NCBI GenBank assembly: GCA_003165335.1
Contig: PLTD01000060.1
Location: 1-64,000 of the forward strand
DNA: 64,000 bases
From: Rhodospirillales bacterium
GTDB lineage: Bacteria; Pseudomonadota; Alphaproteobacteria; BOG-932; Roseiterribacteraceae
Reading direction: 5' to 3'
This document shows positions 53,199 through 62,531 of the stretch, one piece after another; within the stretch, counting starts at the first letter, position 1; every line of letters begins with the position of its first letter. Under the pieces are notes generated by a model. That model was not told the DNA's origin and did no database searches. It saw nothing but the letters and a program-made list of their open reading frames with translations. The position numbers were made by a program, and so were the translations under genes.

Positions 53199-54314
53199 AT
53201 GAGCGGACCCGATATTCATGAGCAGCGTGTCATGGACGGACGCGCCTGGGCTGATTTCTGCGACGGCCTTAAGGCGGCAGGGGACACGATCTTCCGTCCA
53301 GAGGCTCCGGAGACGGTGCTGGACCGCGCGGAGGGCTGGCGCTGGCTGACGCGTCTGACGCGTGCGGCGCTCGACATGGCGGTCGAATATTCCAACGTCG
53401 ATTTTCCGGGCTTTTACGCGCTGTCGAACCAGACGATTCGGATCGGGGCGGACAATCCCGACAACACCTATTTCAATTCGACGATTTCGGGTGCGCACGA
53501 ATACCGGATTTCCGGCACGCGCGGCACGGCGCCTTATCTCACATTCGGGTCCAAGGCCAACCGCTATGCCGTCGACGGTACCATGGCGACGACCGGCGAG
53601 ATCAACGCCAAGGATATCGACATCAACCCGGACGGCACCTTCGAGATCATCGCAAGCGCCAAACCGCATAACCGCAATTGGCTGCCGTTGGCGGCGGATT
53701 CCGACATGATCATCGGGCGCGAAACCTTCCTCGACCGAACGCTCGAAGTGCCGTGCAAGATCAAGATCGAACGGATCGATGCGCCGAAGGCGCCGCCGCC
53801 GTTAACCGCCGAAAAGCTGGACAAAGACCTGCAGGCAACGGTCAAATGGGTTCAGGGTACGGCCAAAACTTTTGCCGACTGGACTCAACTGTTCATGCAG
53901 GCGCCGAACCAGCTTCCCCCGATCCACCAGAGCATGTCTGTGAACGGCGGCGGCGATCCGAACATCCGCTATTATCACGGCTATTGGAAACTCCAGTCCG
54001 ACGAAGCGTTGGTCATCGAGAGCGAAGTGCCGGACTGCGTATTCTGGAACTTCCAGCTCGATAACTATTGGATGGAATCGCTCGAATATCGCTGGCTGCC
54101 TGTTTGGGTGAACAAACACAGCGCAAAATATCAGCCGGACGGCAGTATTATGCTGGTGATCGCAGATAGAGACCCAGGAGTCGGTCATTTCATCTATACC
54201 GATCATCATTTGAGCGGCACGATGCTGCTGCGCTGGGTCAGCGCCACAAGCGATCCGCAGCCGCGCTGCCGTGTCGTGAAACTGGCCGAGCTAGAGAATA
54301 CCGCGAAAGCGTAA
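53199..54314 (+). CDS. DUF1214-domain protein
   Basis: This 371-residue protein carries the C-terminal DUF1214 pattern: a beta-rich part with YYHGYWKLQSDEALVIESEVPDCVFWNFQL near 260 and LVIADRDPGVGHFIYTDHHLSGTMLLRW near 325. The preceding half resembles proteins often annotated with DUF1254/1214 in degradation clusters; no catalytic role is established. The ATG at 53199 has a strong GGGAGGA site, better than the upstream 53169. It is the first gene of a four-gene group divergent from LysR. Confidence 0.82.
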   Translation: MSGPDIHEQRVMDGRAWADFCDGLKAAGDTIFRPEAPETVLDRAEGWRWLTRLTRAALDMAVEYSNVDFPGFYALSNQTIRIGADNPDNTYFNSTISGAHEYRISGTRGTAPYLTFGSKANRYAVDGTMATTGEINAKDIDINPDGTFEIIASAKPHNRNWLPLAADSDMIIGRETFLDRTLEVPCKIKIERIDAPKAPPPLTAEKLDKDLQATVKWVQGTAKTFADWTQLFMQAPNQLPPIHQSMSVNGGGDPNIRYYHGYWKLQSDEALVIESEVPDCVFWNFQLDNYWMESLEYRWLPVWVNKHSAKYQPDGSIMLVIADRDPGVGHFIYTDHHLSGTMLLRWVSATSDPQPRCRVVKLAELENTAKA

Positions 54315-54349
54315 CGGCTCCGCCGAGACGAAAACAGGGAAGGGATCTC

Positions 54350-55522
54350 ATGGACGACGCGGTCGCGGCCACGCCGACGTTGACGTTCGAGGCACTGACG
54401 GACGAGGCGCGGCGGCGCACCGGACTGGACGATTTCGGATCCGCAGGCTTCGTCGAGCCGATGCAGATGCTGCTGAAATCGATCAGGGAGGAAGCGCGGC
54501 TCAGCGAGATGGGCCGCATCATCCAGTTCGAAAATATCGTCAATCTTCTGAGCATTCGCCTCAGTACGACCGAGGCGATCAAGCGACATCCGGAGATATT
54601 GGATGAGAAGGTAACGGTTGCCGCGACGATCGTCGCTCTTCACCGAACCGGCAGCACTCTGACCCATCGCATGCTGTCCAGCGCACCCTCTATGACCGCG
54701 ATGTCCTGGTGGGAGTGTCAGTATCCTGTTCCCCTGCCGGGCGAAGTGCGCGGTCATCCGGTTGAACGGCGGCAGCTATCGCAAGAAAAACTCGACATGT
54801 GGCTCCAGGCGATGCCGGACCTGATGTCGATCCACCCGATGTCGCTGGACCAGCCGGACGAAGAGACGACGATTATGGAGGCTGCCTTTTGCGGGTTGTC
54901 ACCGGAATCGTTCCTGCGGGTGCCGTCCTATGCGAAATGGAGCGCCCAGGCGGACCACTCACACGCCTATGAAGATCTACGGACCACGCTCAAATTCCTT
55001 CAATGGCAGGTTCCGTCTCGCCGTGGTCGATCCTGGGTCCTCAAGACACCGAGCCATCTGCCTTCGCCGGCCGCCCTGGCCAAAGCCTTCCCGGAAACGC
55101 TGATCGTGATGACCCATCGCGATCCGTTGAAGACGACACCGTCTTTCTGTTCCATGAGCTATACGCTTCAGACCATGCAATCGAATGATGTCGACCCGCT
55201 CGAACTCGGCGCCCACTGGTCCAAACGCCTGGCCCGATTGATGGACCGCCTGCTGGAGGCGCGGGCGCAGATCGGTGAGGATCGTTTCCTGGATCTGCGC
55301 TACGAAGATCTGATCGCCGATCCGCTGGGCGCGGCACGCAAGGTCTATGCCCGAATCGGGCGCGACATGACGGTGGCGGACGAGGCAGCGATGCGGGCCT
55401 GGTTGGCTGTGAACGGACGCGACAGCCGACCTTCCCATCAATATAGTCTTGCGCAGTTCGGTCTGTCTGCCGATCAGCTGAAATCGGATTTCGCGGCCTA
55501 TCGTCAAAGATTTATCCTTTGA
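54350..55522 (+). CDS. Sulfotransferase-family protein
   Basis: The 390-residue protein has the PAPS-binding P-loop A-L-H-R-T-G-S-T-L-T-H-R near 98 and the second nucleotide-binding part VLKTPSHL and VMTHRDPLKTTPS near 230-260, matching the Sulfotransfer_3 group. Such enzymes move sulfate from PAPS to hydroxyls, though many bacterial members in catabolic clusters have no tested activity. It follows the DUF1214 gene by 35 bp. Confidence 0.87.
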   Translation: MDDAVAATPTLTFEALTDEARRRTGLDDFGSAGFVEPMQMLLKSIREEARLSEMGRIIQFENIVNLLSIRLSTTEAIKRHPEILDEKVTVAATIVALHRTGSTLTHRMLSSAPSMTAMSWWECQYPVPLPGEVRGHPVERRQLSQEKLDMWLQAMPDLMSIHPMSLDQPDEETTIMEAAFCGLSPESFLRVPSYAKWSAQADHSHAYEDLRTTLKFLQWQVPSRRGRSWVLKTPSHLPSPAALAKAFPETLIVMTHRDPLKTTPSFCSMSYTLQTMQSNDVDPLELGAHWSKRLARLMDRLLEARAQIGEDRFLDLRYEDLIADPLGAARKVYARIGRDMTVADEAAMRAWLAVNGRDSRPSHQYSLAQFGLSADQLKSDFAAYRQRFIL

Positions 55523-55591
55523 CTGCGGATCGATAGTCCGAAAAACTACAATCCCCTTGATAGGGGAGGCGCTGGTTCTGGAGTTATCTCA

Positions 55592-56491
55592 ATGAAAACC
55601 AGGCAGATCGGGTCGATGGAAGTTCAGAAGGTCGTGGAGCTGGACGGGATGGCGCTGCCCGCCAGGCTGGTCTTTCCAGGTGCGAATTCCGATATCGTCC
55701 GGCAGGGGCGGAAAATGTTCGATGCGCGCTTTATCGCGCCCGATTCGGATTCTCTGCTTTGGAGCTTCCATTCCTATGTCGTGCGCAGCCGGGGCAGGAA
55801 TATTCTGATCGACACCTGCCATGGCAACGACAAGAACCGACCGGAACCGGTCGCCTATGCGCATATGATGAATACCGACTATCTTGGCAATCTCGGCCGC
55901 GCAGGACTGCGCCCCGAGGATATCGATATGGTGCTCTGCACCCATCTTCATATCGATCATGTCGGCTGGAATACCCGGCTCAGCGATGGTAAGTGGGTAC
56001 CGACCTTCCCCAACGCAAAATATCTAATGACCAGAGCAGATTACGAGCGGTTCGAGCATATTTCTCCTGACGATCAAGAGGGTGCGATCGGATATTATTC
56101 ATTTCATGACAGTGTCTTGCCGGTGGTAGCTGCGGGACAGGCTGAGCTTATCGAAACCGATCATGTGATCGAGCGCGAGCTCGACCACGGCCTGTGGATG
56201 GAGGGAGCGCCGGGTCATACGCCCGGAAGCGTCATCATCCACGCCCAGGATGGTCACGGTCATGCACTTTTTGCCGGAGACGTCATCCACCACCCCCTCC
56301 AGATGGCCTGGCCGTCTCTGCATGTTGCCGGGGAATATGACACAGGACTGGGCATGCGGACGCGCCGACGGATGTTCGAATCCTGCGCTGACACCGATAC
56401 ACTGTTGCTGCCGGCGCATTTCCCGTCCCCGACAGCGGCCCGTGTGATCAGCACCGCTGAGGGTTTCGGCCTGACTTTCGAGGAAGACTAA
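55592..56491 (+). CDS. MBL-fold metallo-hydrolase
   Basis: This 299-residue protein has the metallo-beta-lactamase metal motif THLHIDHVGW near 115, later ligands in GAPGHTPGSVIIH near 208 and FAGDVIHH, and the final LPAHFPSP histidine. It belongs with AHL-lactonase-like hydrolases, so opening a lactone or thioester ring is plausible; the substrate is unknown. Its TAA stop overlaps the VOC start (TAATG), so the two are coupled. Confidence 0.88.
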   Translation: MKTRQIGSMEVQKVVELDGMALPARLVFPGANSDIVRQGRKMFDARFIAPDSDSLLWSFHSYVVRSRGRNILIDTCHGNDKNRPEPVAYAHMMNTDYLGNLGRAGLRPEDIDMVLCTHLHIDHVGWNTRLSDGKWVPTFPNAKYLMTRADYERFEHISPDDQEGAIGYYSFHDSVLPVVAAGQAELIETDHVIERELDHGLWMEGAPGHTPGSVIIHAQDGHGHALFAGDVIHHPLQMAWPSLHVAGEYDTGLGMRTRRRMFESCADTDTLLLPAHFPSPTAARVISTAEGFGLTFEED

Positions 56492-56994
56492 TGGTCCATC
56501 TGCGCATAAACCCAGCCTTCGTCCAATTGGGTTATGTGACCAACGATCTGAAGCGTGCCTGCCAGGCTTTTAAGGAGATGCGGGCGGTTCCGGATTTCTT
56601 CATCTGGAACAATGTGCCGGTCCATATGGAATTGTATGGCAAACCGGCGACCGCCGAAATGAACCTCGGCTTTGCCTGGGTGGGCGACACGATGATCGAG
56701 TTGATCATGCCGGTGTCAGGTTCGATTGAGGTCTATATGCCGGGCATCGAGGGGCCGGACTTCGGGCTTAAGCTTCACCACATCGGCTATGGTGTCGCCG
56801 GAGACCAGGATCGTTTCGATGCGAAATTGAAATTGCAAATGGAGTTGGGGCACCCGCTGGTAAATATCAGCCGCGCTGCGATGGGCAGCTATAGCCTGTT
56901 GGACGCCCGTAAGACCTTCGGCCATTACATTGAATATCTTTGGAATAATGCCGACGGCTTGGAGTTCTTCGCGAAGATTCCGCGCTCAAGTTAA
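56491..56994 (+). CDS. VOC-family (glyoxalase/dioxygenase-fold) protein
   Basis: This 167-residue protein shows two beta-alpha-beta-beta-beta modules of the vicinal oxygen chelate fold: FVQLGYVTNDLKRACQAFKEM in the first and LHHIGYGVAGDQDRFDAKLKLQ in the second, ending TFGHYIEYLWN where a metal-ligand glutamate is expected. It could be an isomerase, epimerase or non-haem dioxygenase. It is the last gene in the + strand group. Confidence 0.84.
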   Translation: MVHLRINPAFVQLGYVTNDLKRACQAFKEMRAVPDFFIWNNVPVHMELYGKPATAEMNLGFAWVGDTMIELIMPVSGSIEVYMPGIEGPDFGLKLHHIGYGVAGDQDRFDAKLKLQMELGHPLVNISRAAMGSYSLLDARKTFGHYIEYLWNNADGLEFFAKIPRSS

Positions 56995-57791
56995 GCTGGT
57001 GCCGACAGACTTCGTGCGCCGACCACGGCCCGATGCACGCGCTCTTCCGGGCCGATGCCCTGCGCTTGCAGCGAGCCCATTGGAACCTCGATCCCGACAA
57101 CGGTGCCGCCTGGCAGAGTCTTCAGAAACTCGGCAAGCGGCAGCTCTCCGTCTCCCGGGACTAAGCGATTGCTGAGTGCTTCATCGAATTGTCTATCGAT
57201 AGGCATTTCAGCCGGTCCGTCGGAAAGTTGCGCCCGCCCGACGATGCTTGGGGAGAGCTTGGCTATGTCTGCGGCGGTAAATCCGGCGCGATACAGATGC
57301 AGTGAATCGAACTGAAGTTTTGCATTGGTCCGATTCATCGCGGCGAGAAAGGCCGCGGCTTGCGCCGGCGACGGCAATGGCGTGCGTCTCGACCATTCCG
57401 TGACGACATCCAACCCGTATTCGCAGGCGATATCGCAAAAAGCAGTGAAATTATCCTTTAGGCGACAGAGATCGGGGTCGCGCAGCAGCACATTGACGCA
57501 TCGCGCCTCCAGCCACCCGCTGGCGTCCAAGGCGCGGCGAAAATCGGCGACATCGGTCTCGGGTTTCAACAGGAAGCCCTCGGTCATGTCGATCGAGATG
57601 CCCAGATCGCGGCAGCGCCGCCGCACTTCCCGGCGCATCGGCGTATCCCGGTCCATGCCAAAATCGGGGACCCCATCGGCTGGATGGGTCATGATTGCGA
57701 TCAGGTCCAGGCCGTTCGCCGCGGCCAATTCCGCCAGTTCGACCGGGCTGGCTTCCACTGCGGTCAGGAAATCGAGGCAAAGCGGATGCAT
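56991..57791 (-). CDS. Xylose-isomerase-like TIM-barrel (sugar phosphate isomerase/epimerase)
   Basis: The 266-residue protein has the AP-endonuclease-2/xylose isomerase barrel layout: CLDFLTAVEASPVELAELAAANGLDLIAIM at the N-terminus, V-V-T-E-W-S near 145, LQFDSLHLYRAG near 182 and VGIEVPMG near 243, which hold the usual acidic and histidine metal ligands. The reaction is unknown. It is convergent with the VOC gene (4 bp overlap) and 4 bp downstream of the SDR gene, so it is co-transcribed with that. Confidence 0.82.
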   Translation of the reverse strand: MHPLCLDFLTAVEASPVELAELAAANGLDLIAIMTHPADGVPDFGMDRDTPMRREVRRRCRDLGISIDMTEGFLLKPETDVADFRRALDASGWLEARCVNVLLRDPDLCRLKDNFTAFCDIACEYGLDVVTEWSRRTPLPSPAQAAAFLAAMNRTNAKLQFDSLHLYRAGFTAADIAKLSPSIVGRAQLSDGPAEMPIDRQFDEALSNRLVPGDGELPLAEFLKTLPGGTVVGIEVPMGSLQAQGIGPEERVHRAVVGARSLSAPA

Positions 57792-57795
57792 CTCG

Positions 57796-58578
57796 TCAGG
57801 CCGCCATATATTGGCCGCCGTTGATGTCGAGCGATGTGCCCGTCACCATGCGGGAATAGTCCGAGACGAAGAACAACACCGACTTCGCACATTCCTCGTC
57901 CGGCGGAATGACGCCGAGCGGGATCGTGGCTGCGATTCCGTCGATTATCTCCTGCTCCGACACGCCGCGGGACTTGGCCATATGGTGTAGGTGGCTTTGC
58001 ACCGGTGCGCCCCACAGCCAACCCATGCGGGGTGCGTTGACACGGATATTGAATGGGCCCAGTTCGGCTGCAAGCTGCCGTGTCGCACCGTGTAGAGCCG
58101 CCTTCGCCGCCACATAGGCGCCCTCGCCGGCGATCGGTTGGACGACGGACCTGGTGCTGACATTGACGATGGCGCCGTCGCGCTGCCGCTTCATTACCGG
58201 CGAGACGGCCTCGATCATGCGCATCGCGCCGTAAAATGTGACGTCCATATTGGCTGACCATTGGTCCAGCCCGTAAGGGTCGAGCGGCCTGCCGCCGCCG
58301 AAGATATAGGCGCTGTTGATCAGCCCATCGACCCGGCCGAAGGCTTCGACCGTGGCCGCTGCCAGCCGTTTGCACTGCGCGGCATCGGCCACGTCGGTTG
58401 GAACGGCGATGGCTTGTCCGCCGGTCGCGGCAATTTCGTCCGTTACCTCACGCACAAAATCGCTCGATCGTGCGGCGACGGCGATTTTTGCTCCTTCGGC
58501 GGCGCCGATCACGGCGAGTTTGCGCCCCATGCCAGGCCCGACTCCCGTGACGATGACGACCTTGTCCTTGAGCAGCAT
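57796..58578 (-). CDS. Short-chain dehydrogenase/reductase
   Basis: This classical SDR of 260 residues has the cofactor motif TGVGPGMGR near 13 (TGxxxGxG), the catalytic serine in NVSTRS near 138, and the Y-x-x-x-K pair in GAYVAAKAAL near 152. It ends with the family's G-T-S-L-D-I-N-G-G-Q-Y. It should oxidise or reduce an alcohol/ketone with NAD(P). The ATG at 58578 with GGGGAGA just before it is a better start than 58599. Confidence 0.93.
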   Translation of the reverse strand: MLLKDKVVIVTGVGPGMGRKLAVIGAAEGAKIAVAARSSDFVREVTDEIAATGGQAIAVPTDVADAAQCKRLAAATVEAFGRVDGLINSAYIFGGGRPLDPYGLDQWSANMDVTFYGAMRMIEAVSPVMKRQRDGAIVNVSTRSVVQPIAGEGAYVAAKAALHGATRQLAAELGPFNIRVNAPRMGWLWGAPVQSHLHHMAKSRGVSEQEIIDGIAATIPLGVIPPDEECAKSVLFFVSDYSRMVTGTSLDINGGQYMAA

Positions 58579-58602
58579 GTTCTCCCCCCTTTTTGCCACA
58601 GT

Positions 58603-60531
58603 CTAGCGGCAGAATGGCCCGGGCGACAGTTCCGTCGTCCAGCGCTCGGGTGCCGCAATTATGGGATAGGGATGGGTGGCGACGAGTTTCCAGGCGCTAT
58701 CGTCCTTCACCAGCAAGACGGCCTGGCCGGCAGCCAGTTTCAGGCTTTGGCCGGTCTGCGAGGCGGCCAGGGCCGCGGGTACGCAGGAAATCAACGCATA
58801 ATCGTCGCCTTTGCCATGTGCGGCGCTTAGCGCGGCCGGGTCGGCGCGGGGCATATCGTCGAAATTGGTCAGTGCGTGGCCGGGGTGGCTGAGCTCTATG
58901 GCGACGCGCAGCATGAATGCGACGCTGCGATTGTCACCCGGCAGCAGCAGGGCAACGTGATCGCCGTCATGCAGATAGGGGGCGACCCATGAGGCTATAT
59001 CCCAGATCAGGGGTTGCGGTTGGCGGCTGTCGCTGCGGGTCCATCCTGCCGTTGCTAATGGCGCGAGAACGGCGAGCATGATCGCGGCGGTCCCAACCGC
59101 GCTCCAGCCCTGGCCCAGAGCCGGTGAGCCTCGCCTGATCCAGGTCTCACGCGCATAAACGACGATCGCCAGCGTCGCCAGCAGCCCGAGATGGATATTA
59201 TAGCGGAAGAACGAATGGGCCGACGCCCCGATTTCGCCTGGGAAATGGCTGATATAGGTAAAGATCAAAAATGCCGTGTAGAGCAGCGTCACGCCGAGCG
59301 TCAGCAGGAACAGCCTTGCCGCCGGAGTTAACCCTCGGCGCAGCACGACCGGAATCGCGCTCAAGGCGACGCCATAGAGCAGCACGAAAAATGGCAGGCG
59401 ATCCCAGATATGGAGCGCCATATTCGCCAGGATGGCGGGGATATTGGCAAAGCCCCATTCGCTTGGGGGCAGAAAGCGCAGTTCGTCGTCGGGTGCAAAA
59501 TGGGTCTCTACATAGAACCGCCAGACTCCCACCAGTAGGACCGCCGGCAGGAAGGCCGCTATCAGCGAGAGAAAGGCTTTGCCAGGGCCGATGCGGCGGT
59601 CGAACGCGCCCAGCAGGAAGGCTACGGCGACGACACTGCCCATCAGAAAGACGCTGACCTGCTTAATCGCCACGCCGGCGAGAAGCACGAGCACGAGCTT
59701 GAGCCGTTCCTCGGCGACCGTTCGATCGCCGGCGAGGGCAGCCAGCATGCGTTCCGCCTGCCATGCTGCAAAGGCGACGGTGACGGCGACTGCAGGGTCG
59801 CCATAGCTGCTGAACTGGATTTTCGGGTCGAAGCCGGGGTTGAAGAAGGTCGTCAGCAATATGCCTCCGGCAATCGCCGGCCAGCTCGGCGCGAGCGTTC
59901 CGGCCGCCTGAGGTCCGCGCAACGACCCCGCCAACAGCAGGGCGAATGCCAGCTGCAGTAACAGATTGACGTGGGTCAGAATATTCGGCGGAAAGGTTGG
60001 AACCAGCAGGGCTGGCAGAAAGGCCGCCAACTGTAAATTATAGGGAAATGCCGGCCAGACCGCGAGCATCGGCGCGCGGTTGCCCGCTGGAAACTGCCCA
60101 TGGTCATAGAGATAGGCCGCGTTCGGCAGTTGGTTCGTAAAAGTGTCCGGTCCGGATGGATAGGCCGCCGTCAGTAGCACGATCAGCGGGAGGCCGAGCA
60201 AAAGCAGCTTGCCGAGGGCGATCAGATCCGTTCCTGAAAGGCGCCCGCGCGGCAGAAAAGCGGCGACAGCGGCGATGGCAACCAAGGCGGCTGCCGCAAG
60301 CCGCATGGTCTGCGGCGTGCTGGCCCCCCAGAGGGTCAAAACCAGGCACACTGCGCCCCAGCCGCAGATCAGGGCAAGTTCGGGTAATGTGCGCGGCCCG
60401 ACTATCGCGCGCCCGAGAACCAGCATGACGAGGGCCGAGGCGAAGACTGCCAGTAAGCCTTCCGCCTGGATCGCCGTCGGCAGAAAGGCGGACTGCAAGG
60501 CGGCGGCGGAGTACCAGGGCCAGAATGTCAT
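58603..60531 (-). CDS. Polytopic membrane protein, GT-C-like
   Basis: This 642-residue protein has about 12-14 membrane segments and a C-terminal soluble tail of about 120 residues (from about 520: DGDHVALLLPGDNRSVAFMLRVAIELS). The first long periplasmic loop holds YPSGPDTFTNQLPNAAYLYDHG near 120-145, with acidic residues where GT-C glycosyltransferases keep theirs. I cannot name the family; transfer of sugar from a lipid carrier is a guess. Its ATG overlaps the upstream gene's stop (ATGA). Confidence 0.72.
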   Translation of the reverse strand: MTFWPWYSAAALQSAFLPTAIQAEGLLAVFASALVMLVLGRAIVGPRTLPELALICGWGAVCLVLTLWGASTPQTMRLAAAALVAIAAVAAFLPRGRLSGTDLIALGKLLLLGLPLIVLLTAAYPSGPDTFTNQLPNAAYLYDHGQFPAGNRAPMLAVWPAFPYNLQLAAFLPALLVPTFPPNILTHVNLLLQLAFALLLAGSLRGPQAAGTLAPSWPAIAGGILLTTFFNPGFDPKIQFSSYGDPAVAVTVAFAAWQAERMLAALAGDRTVAEERLKLVLVLLAGVAIKQVSVFLMGSVVAVAFLLGAFDRRIGPGKAFLSLIAAFLPAVLLVGVWRFYVETHFAPDDELRFLPPSEWGFANIPAILANMALHIWDRLPFFVLLYGVALSAIPVVLRRGLTPAARLFLLTLGVTLLYTAFLIFTYISHFPGEIGASAHSFFRYNIHLGLLATLAIVVYARETWIRRGSPALGQGWSAVGTAAIMLAVLAPLATAGWTRSDSRQPQPLIWDIASWVAPYLHDGDHVALLLPGDNRSVAFMLRVAIELSHPGHALTNFDDMPRADPAALSAAHGKGDDYALISCVPAALAASQTGQSLKLAAGQAVLLVKDDSAWKLVATHPYPIIAAPERWTTELSPGPFCR

Positions 60532-62051
60532 TGCGCGTGCTCGGTTTCGGAAGGCCGCGCAGGGTGCGAGAGATGGACGAGCATCATCCGCGGGACCGCA
60601 AAAGTGACCGTGCCGGGAAGCTTGGCCGGGTCGAGCTTGGCCTGAGGGTCCACGATGATCATGTCGTCATAGCCGTCTAGGGGCGGCAGCGCGCCGTCTG
60701 CCGCCGCCTGCCATAAGACAGCCGGCAGATGCTTGGCCCAAAGCGGATAGACGCAGTCCTGAAGTCTAAGCGGCTGCTGATGTGGATCGGCAAACATAGT
60801 GTCCACAAAGGCGTGCCGTTCGATCACCGCCAGCGTGGCAAAATGATAGAGCGGCACACCGCCGGCCTGGACATCGGTCACCGGGGCTGCAACTGTGACC
60901 TTGGCGCCGGGCGCGATTTTGTCGAACATGGGGCGCAATGCGTCATATTCGCGGTCTGCGCGCAGCCAGACTGTTTCGATCACCGCCATGCGAACCAGCA
61001 GCAGCGCCAGCAGCAGGCCGGTGATCGTCTGCCGGCGTTTCGTGCTCACGGCGCCCCAGCCGCTGACGGCGACGAAGACGAGTGCTATCGCGATGGGCAA
61101 TCGGTGATCGATGCCCGAGGCCGATAAAAGGCGGGTCGGTACGATGACGAATGCCACCAGCAGCGCGGCCAGGCACCAGCGCAGCCGGTCGTGCAGTATA
61201 ATTGCGCGCCACTTCAGACCGGCGATCACCGCGATCAGCACCACCGCGAAAGTCGTGCCGTCGAATATCCGATTGTAATTATCGAAGACCGACACCGGCA
61301 GATCGAACTTCCGCAAGGGGTTGCCGTAACCAAAATGGGTCGAGGCGCCGGACGTCGGGCCGTCCAGGAACAGGATGATGCCGGGGAGCAGCGAGACAAG
61401 CGCGGGCGCGGCGCGGCGAAGTTTCGCAATAACGTCGACACGCTCCGTCCCGTGCGGGGCGAGCGAGAAGGCGACAATGGCGACGGCATAGCAGCCGAAT
61501 GCGGCCAGATGGGCCAGATAGATCGCCGTCGCGGCAATAGCGCCCACAGCCACGCGCAGCAAGACTGGCTTGCGTTCCATGGCAACCCATGCGGCCAGCG
61601 CCCACAGCATCAGGGCAAGGCCGGCGAGATAGTTCAAAAATCCCCACAGCAGGACGCGGTTATAAAGCAGCAGGAAGGCAAATAGCGGCCAGAGCGACCA
61701 TCGGTGGAAGGCGGCGCGATGCAGCGCGATACACCCGCCGGCAAGCGCCAGAAGCGTTACGCCCAGGGCAAGCTGCATCGCGACCTCGACCGACATTCCA
61801 TGCATCAGCCAGGGTACGACCGCATCGAAGGCCAGATCGGGCAGCGGATCCCACGCGATGCGGTAGTACCGGGCCAGATCGGTTGCGCCGGGCAGGACCG
61901 CGATCAGATACATCCGCGCCATATGGTTGGGATAATCCAGGATCGGCGGCAGCTTCACCGTTACCAGTGGAATGGCCGCGAGCAATGACAGCAAAACAAA
62001 ACCCAATGCGACGAACCGCCGGCGGCCTTCGGCCTTTTCGATCAGGACCAT
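60528..62051 (-). CDS. Polytopic membrane protein with DYPNH loop, GT-C-like
   Basis: This 507-residue protein has about 10 membrane segments. Just after the first helix comes PPILDYPNHMARMYLI (near 36-51), in the position of the conserved acidic loop of GT-C enzymes. A C-terminal soluble part of about 130 residues begins near 375 (KIAPGAKVTVAAPVTDVQAGGVPLYHFATLAV). Function is unknown. The stop overlaps the start of the next membrane protein (ATGA), so the two may form a complex. Confidence 0.72.
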   Translation of the reverse strand: MVLIEKAEGRRRFVALGFVLLSLLAAIPLVTVKLPPILDYPNHMARMYLIAVLPGATDLARYYRIAWDPLPDLAFDAVVPWLMHGMSVEVAMQLALGVTLLALAGGCIALHRAAFHRWSLWPLFAFLLLYNRVLLWGFLNYLAGLALMLWALAAWVAMERKPVLLRVAVGAIAATAIYLAHLAAFGCYAVAIVAFSLAPHGTERVDVIAKLRRAAPALVSLLPGIILFLDGPTSGASTHFGYGNPLRKFDLPVSVFDNYNRIFDGTTFAVVLIAVIAGLKWRAIILHDRLRWCLAALLVAFVIVPTRLLSASGIDHRLPIAIALVFVAVSGWGAVSTKRRQTITGLLLALLLVRMAVIETVWLRADREYDALRPMFDKIAPGAKVTVAAPVTDVQAGGVPLYHFATLAVIERHAFVDTMFADPHQQPLRLQDCVYPLWAKHLPAVLWQAAADGALPPLDGYDDMIIVDPQAKLDPAKLPGTVTFAVPRMMLVHLSHPARPSETEHAQ

Positions 62052-62059
62052 GCGTAAGC

Positions 62060-62470
62060 TTAGAACCGGGCCGATGAGATCACGCCGAAAATAGCCAGGG
62101 CGGATGACAGAAGAATCATAAACCAGGTCAACAGAATGCCGCCCGCGCGGCCCAGCGAGGTGCCCGCACTACGGTTCAAGCCGAAGCTGTGCAGTGCCCG
62201 ACCCAGCACGAGCATCACGCCCAACGTATGGATCACCGCAGCGCTGAACGCCTGCGCTTCGATCGAGGCGAGCAAGATCAAACCCAGAGGGGCATTTTCG
62301 GTCAGATTCGCGTGGGCGCGGATCGCCCGCCGCAACGCCGGGTGATCACCGTCGCCGAGGGGGATCTTGAGGCCCACGCGATAGCGCGAAACATTGAAAG
62401 CGAGAAAGATCAGCAAAAGACCGAGCAGCCCGGCATAAAGCGGGGTAATAAAGTTTGTTATTTCGTCCAT
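62060..62470 (-). CDS. MAPEG-family membrane protein
   Basis: The 136-residue protein has four helices and the MAPEG signature: L-x-x-F-L-A-F-N-V-S-R-Y-R near 21-33, then ALRRAIRAHANLTENAPLGLILLA near 45-70 and VLGRALHSFGL near 88-98. MAPEG proteins include glutathione transferases and leukotriene-type enzymes; bacterial members are mostly untested. It is 8 bp upstream of the DYPNH membrane protein on the same strand. Confidence 0.87.
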   Translation of the reverse strand: MDEITNFITPLYAGLLGLLLIFLAFNVSRYRVGLKIPLGDGDHPALRRAIRAHANLTENAPLGLILLASIEAQAFSAAVIHTLGVMLVLGRALHSFGLNRSAGTSLGRAGGILLTWFMILLSSALAIFGVISSARF

Positions 62471-62531
62471 TAAAGCGCCCCATTCTGCCGGGCGCAGACC
62501 ATAGCGCCCGCGGGTGCGACGCTACAAGAGA

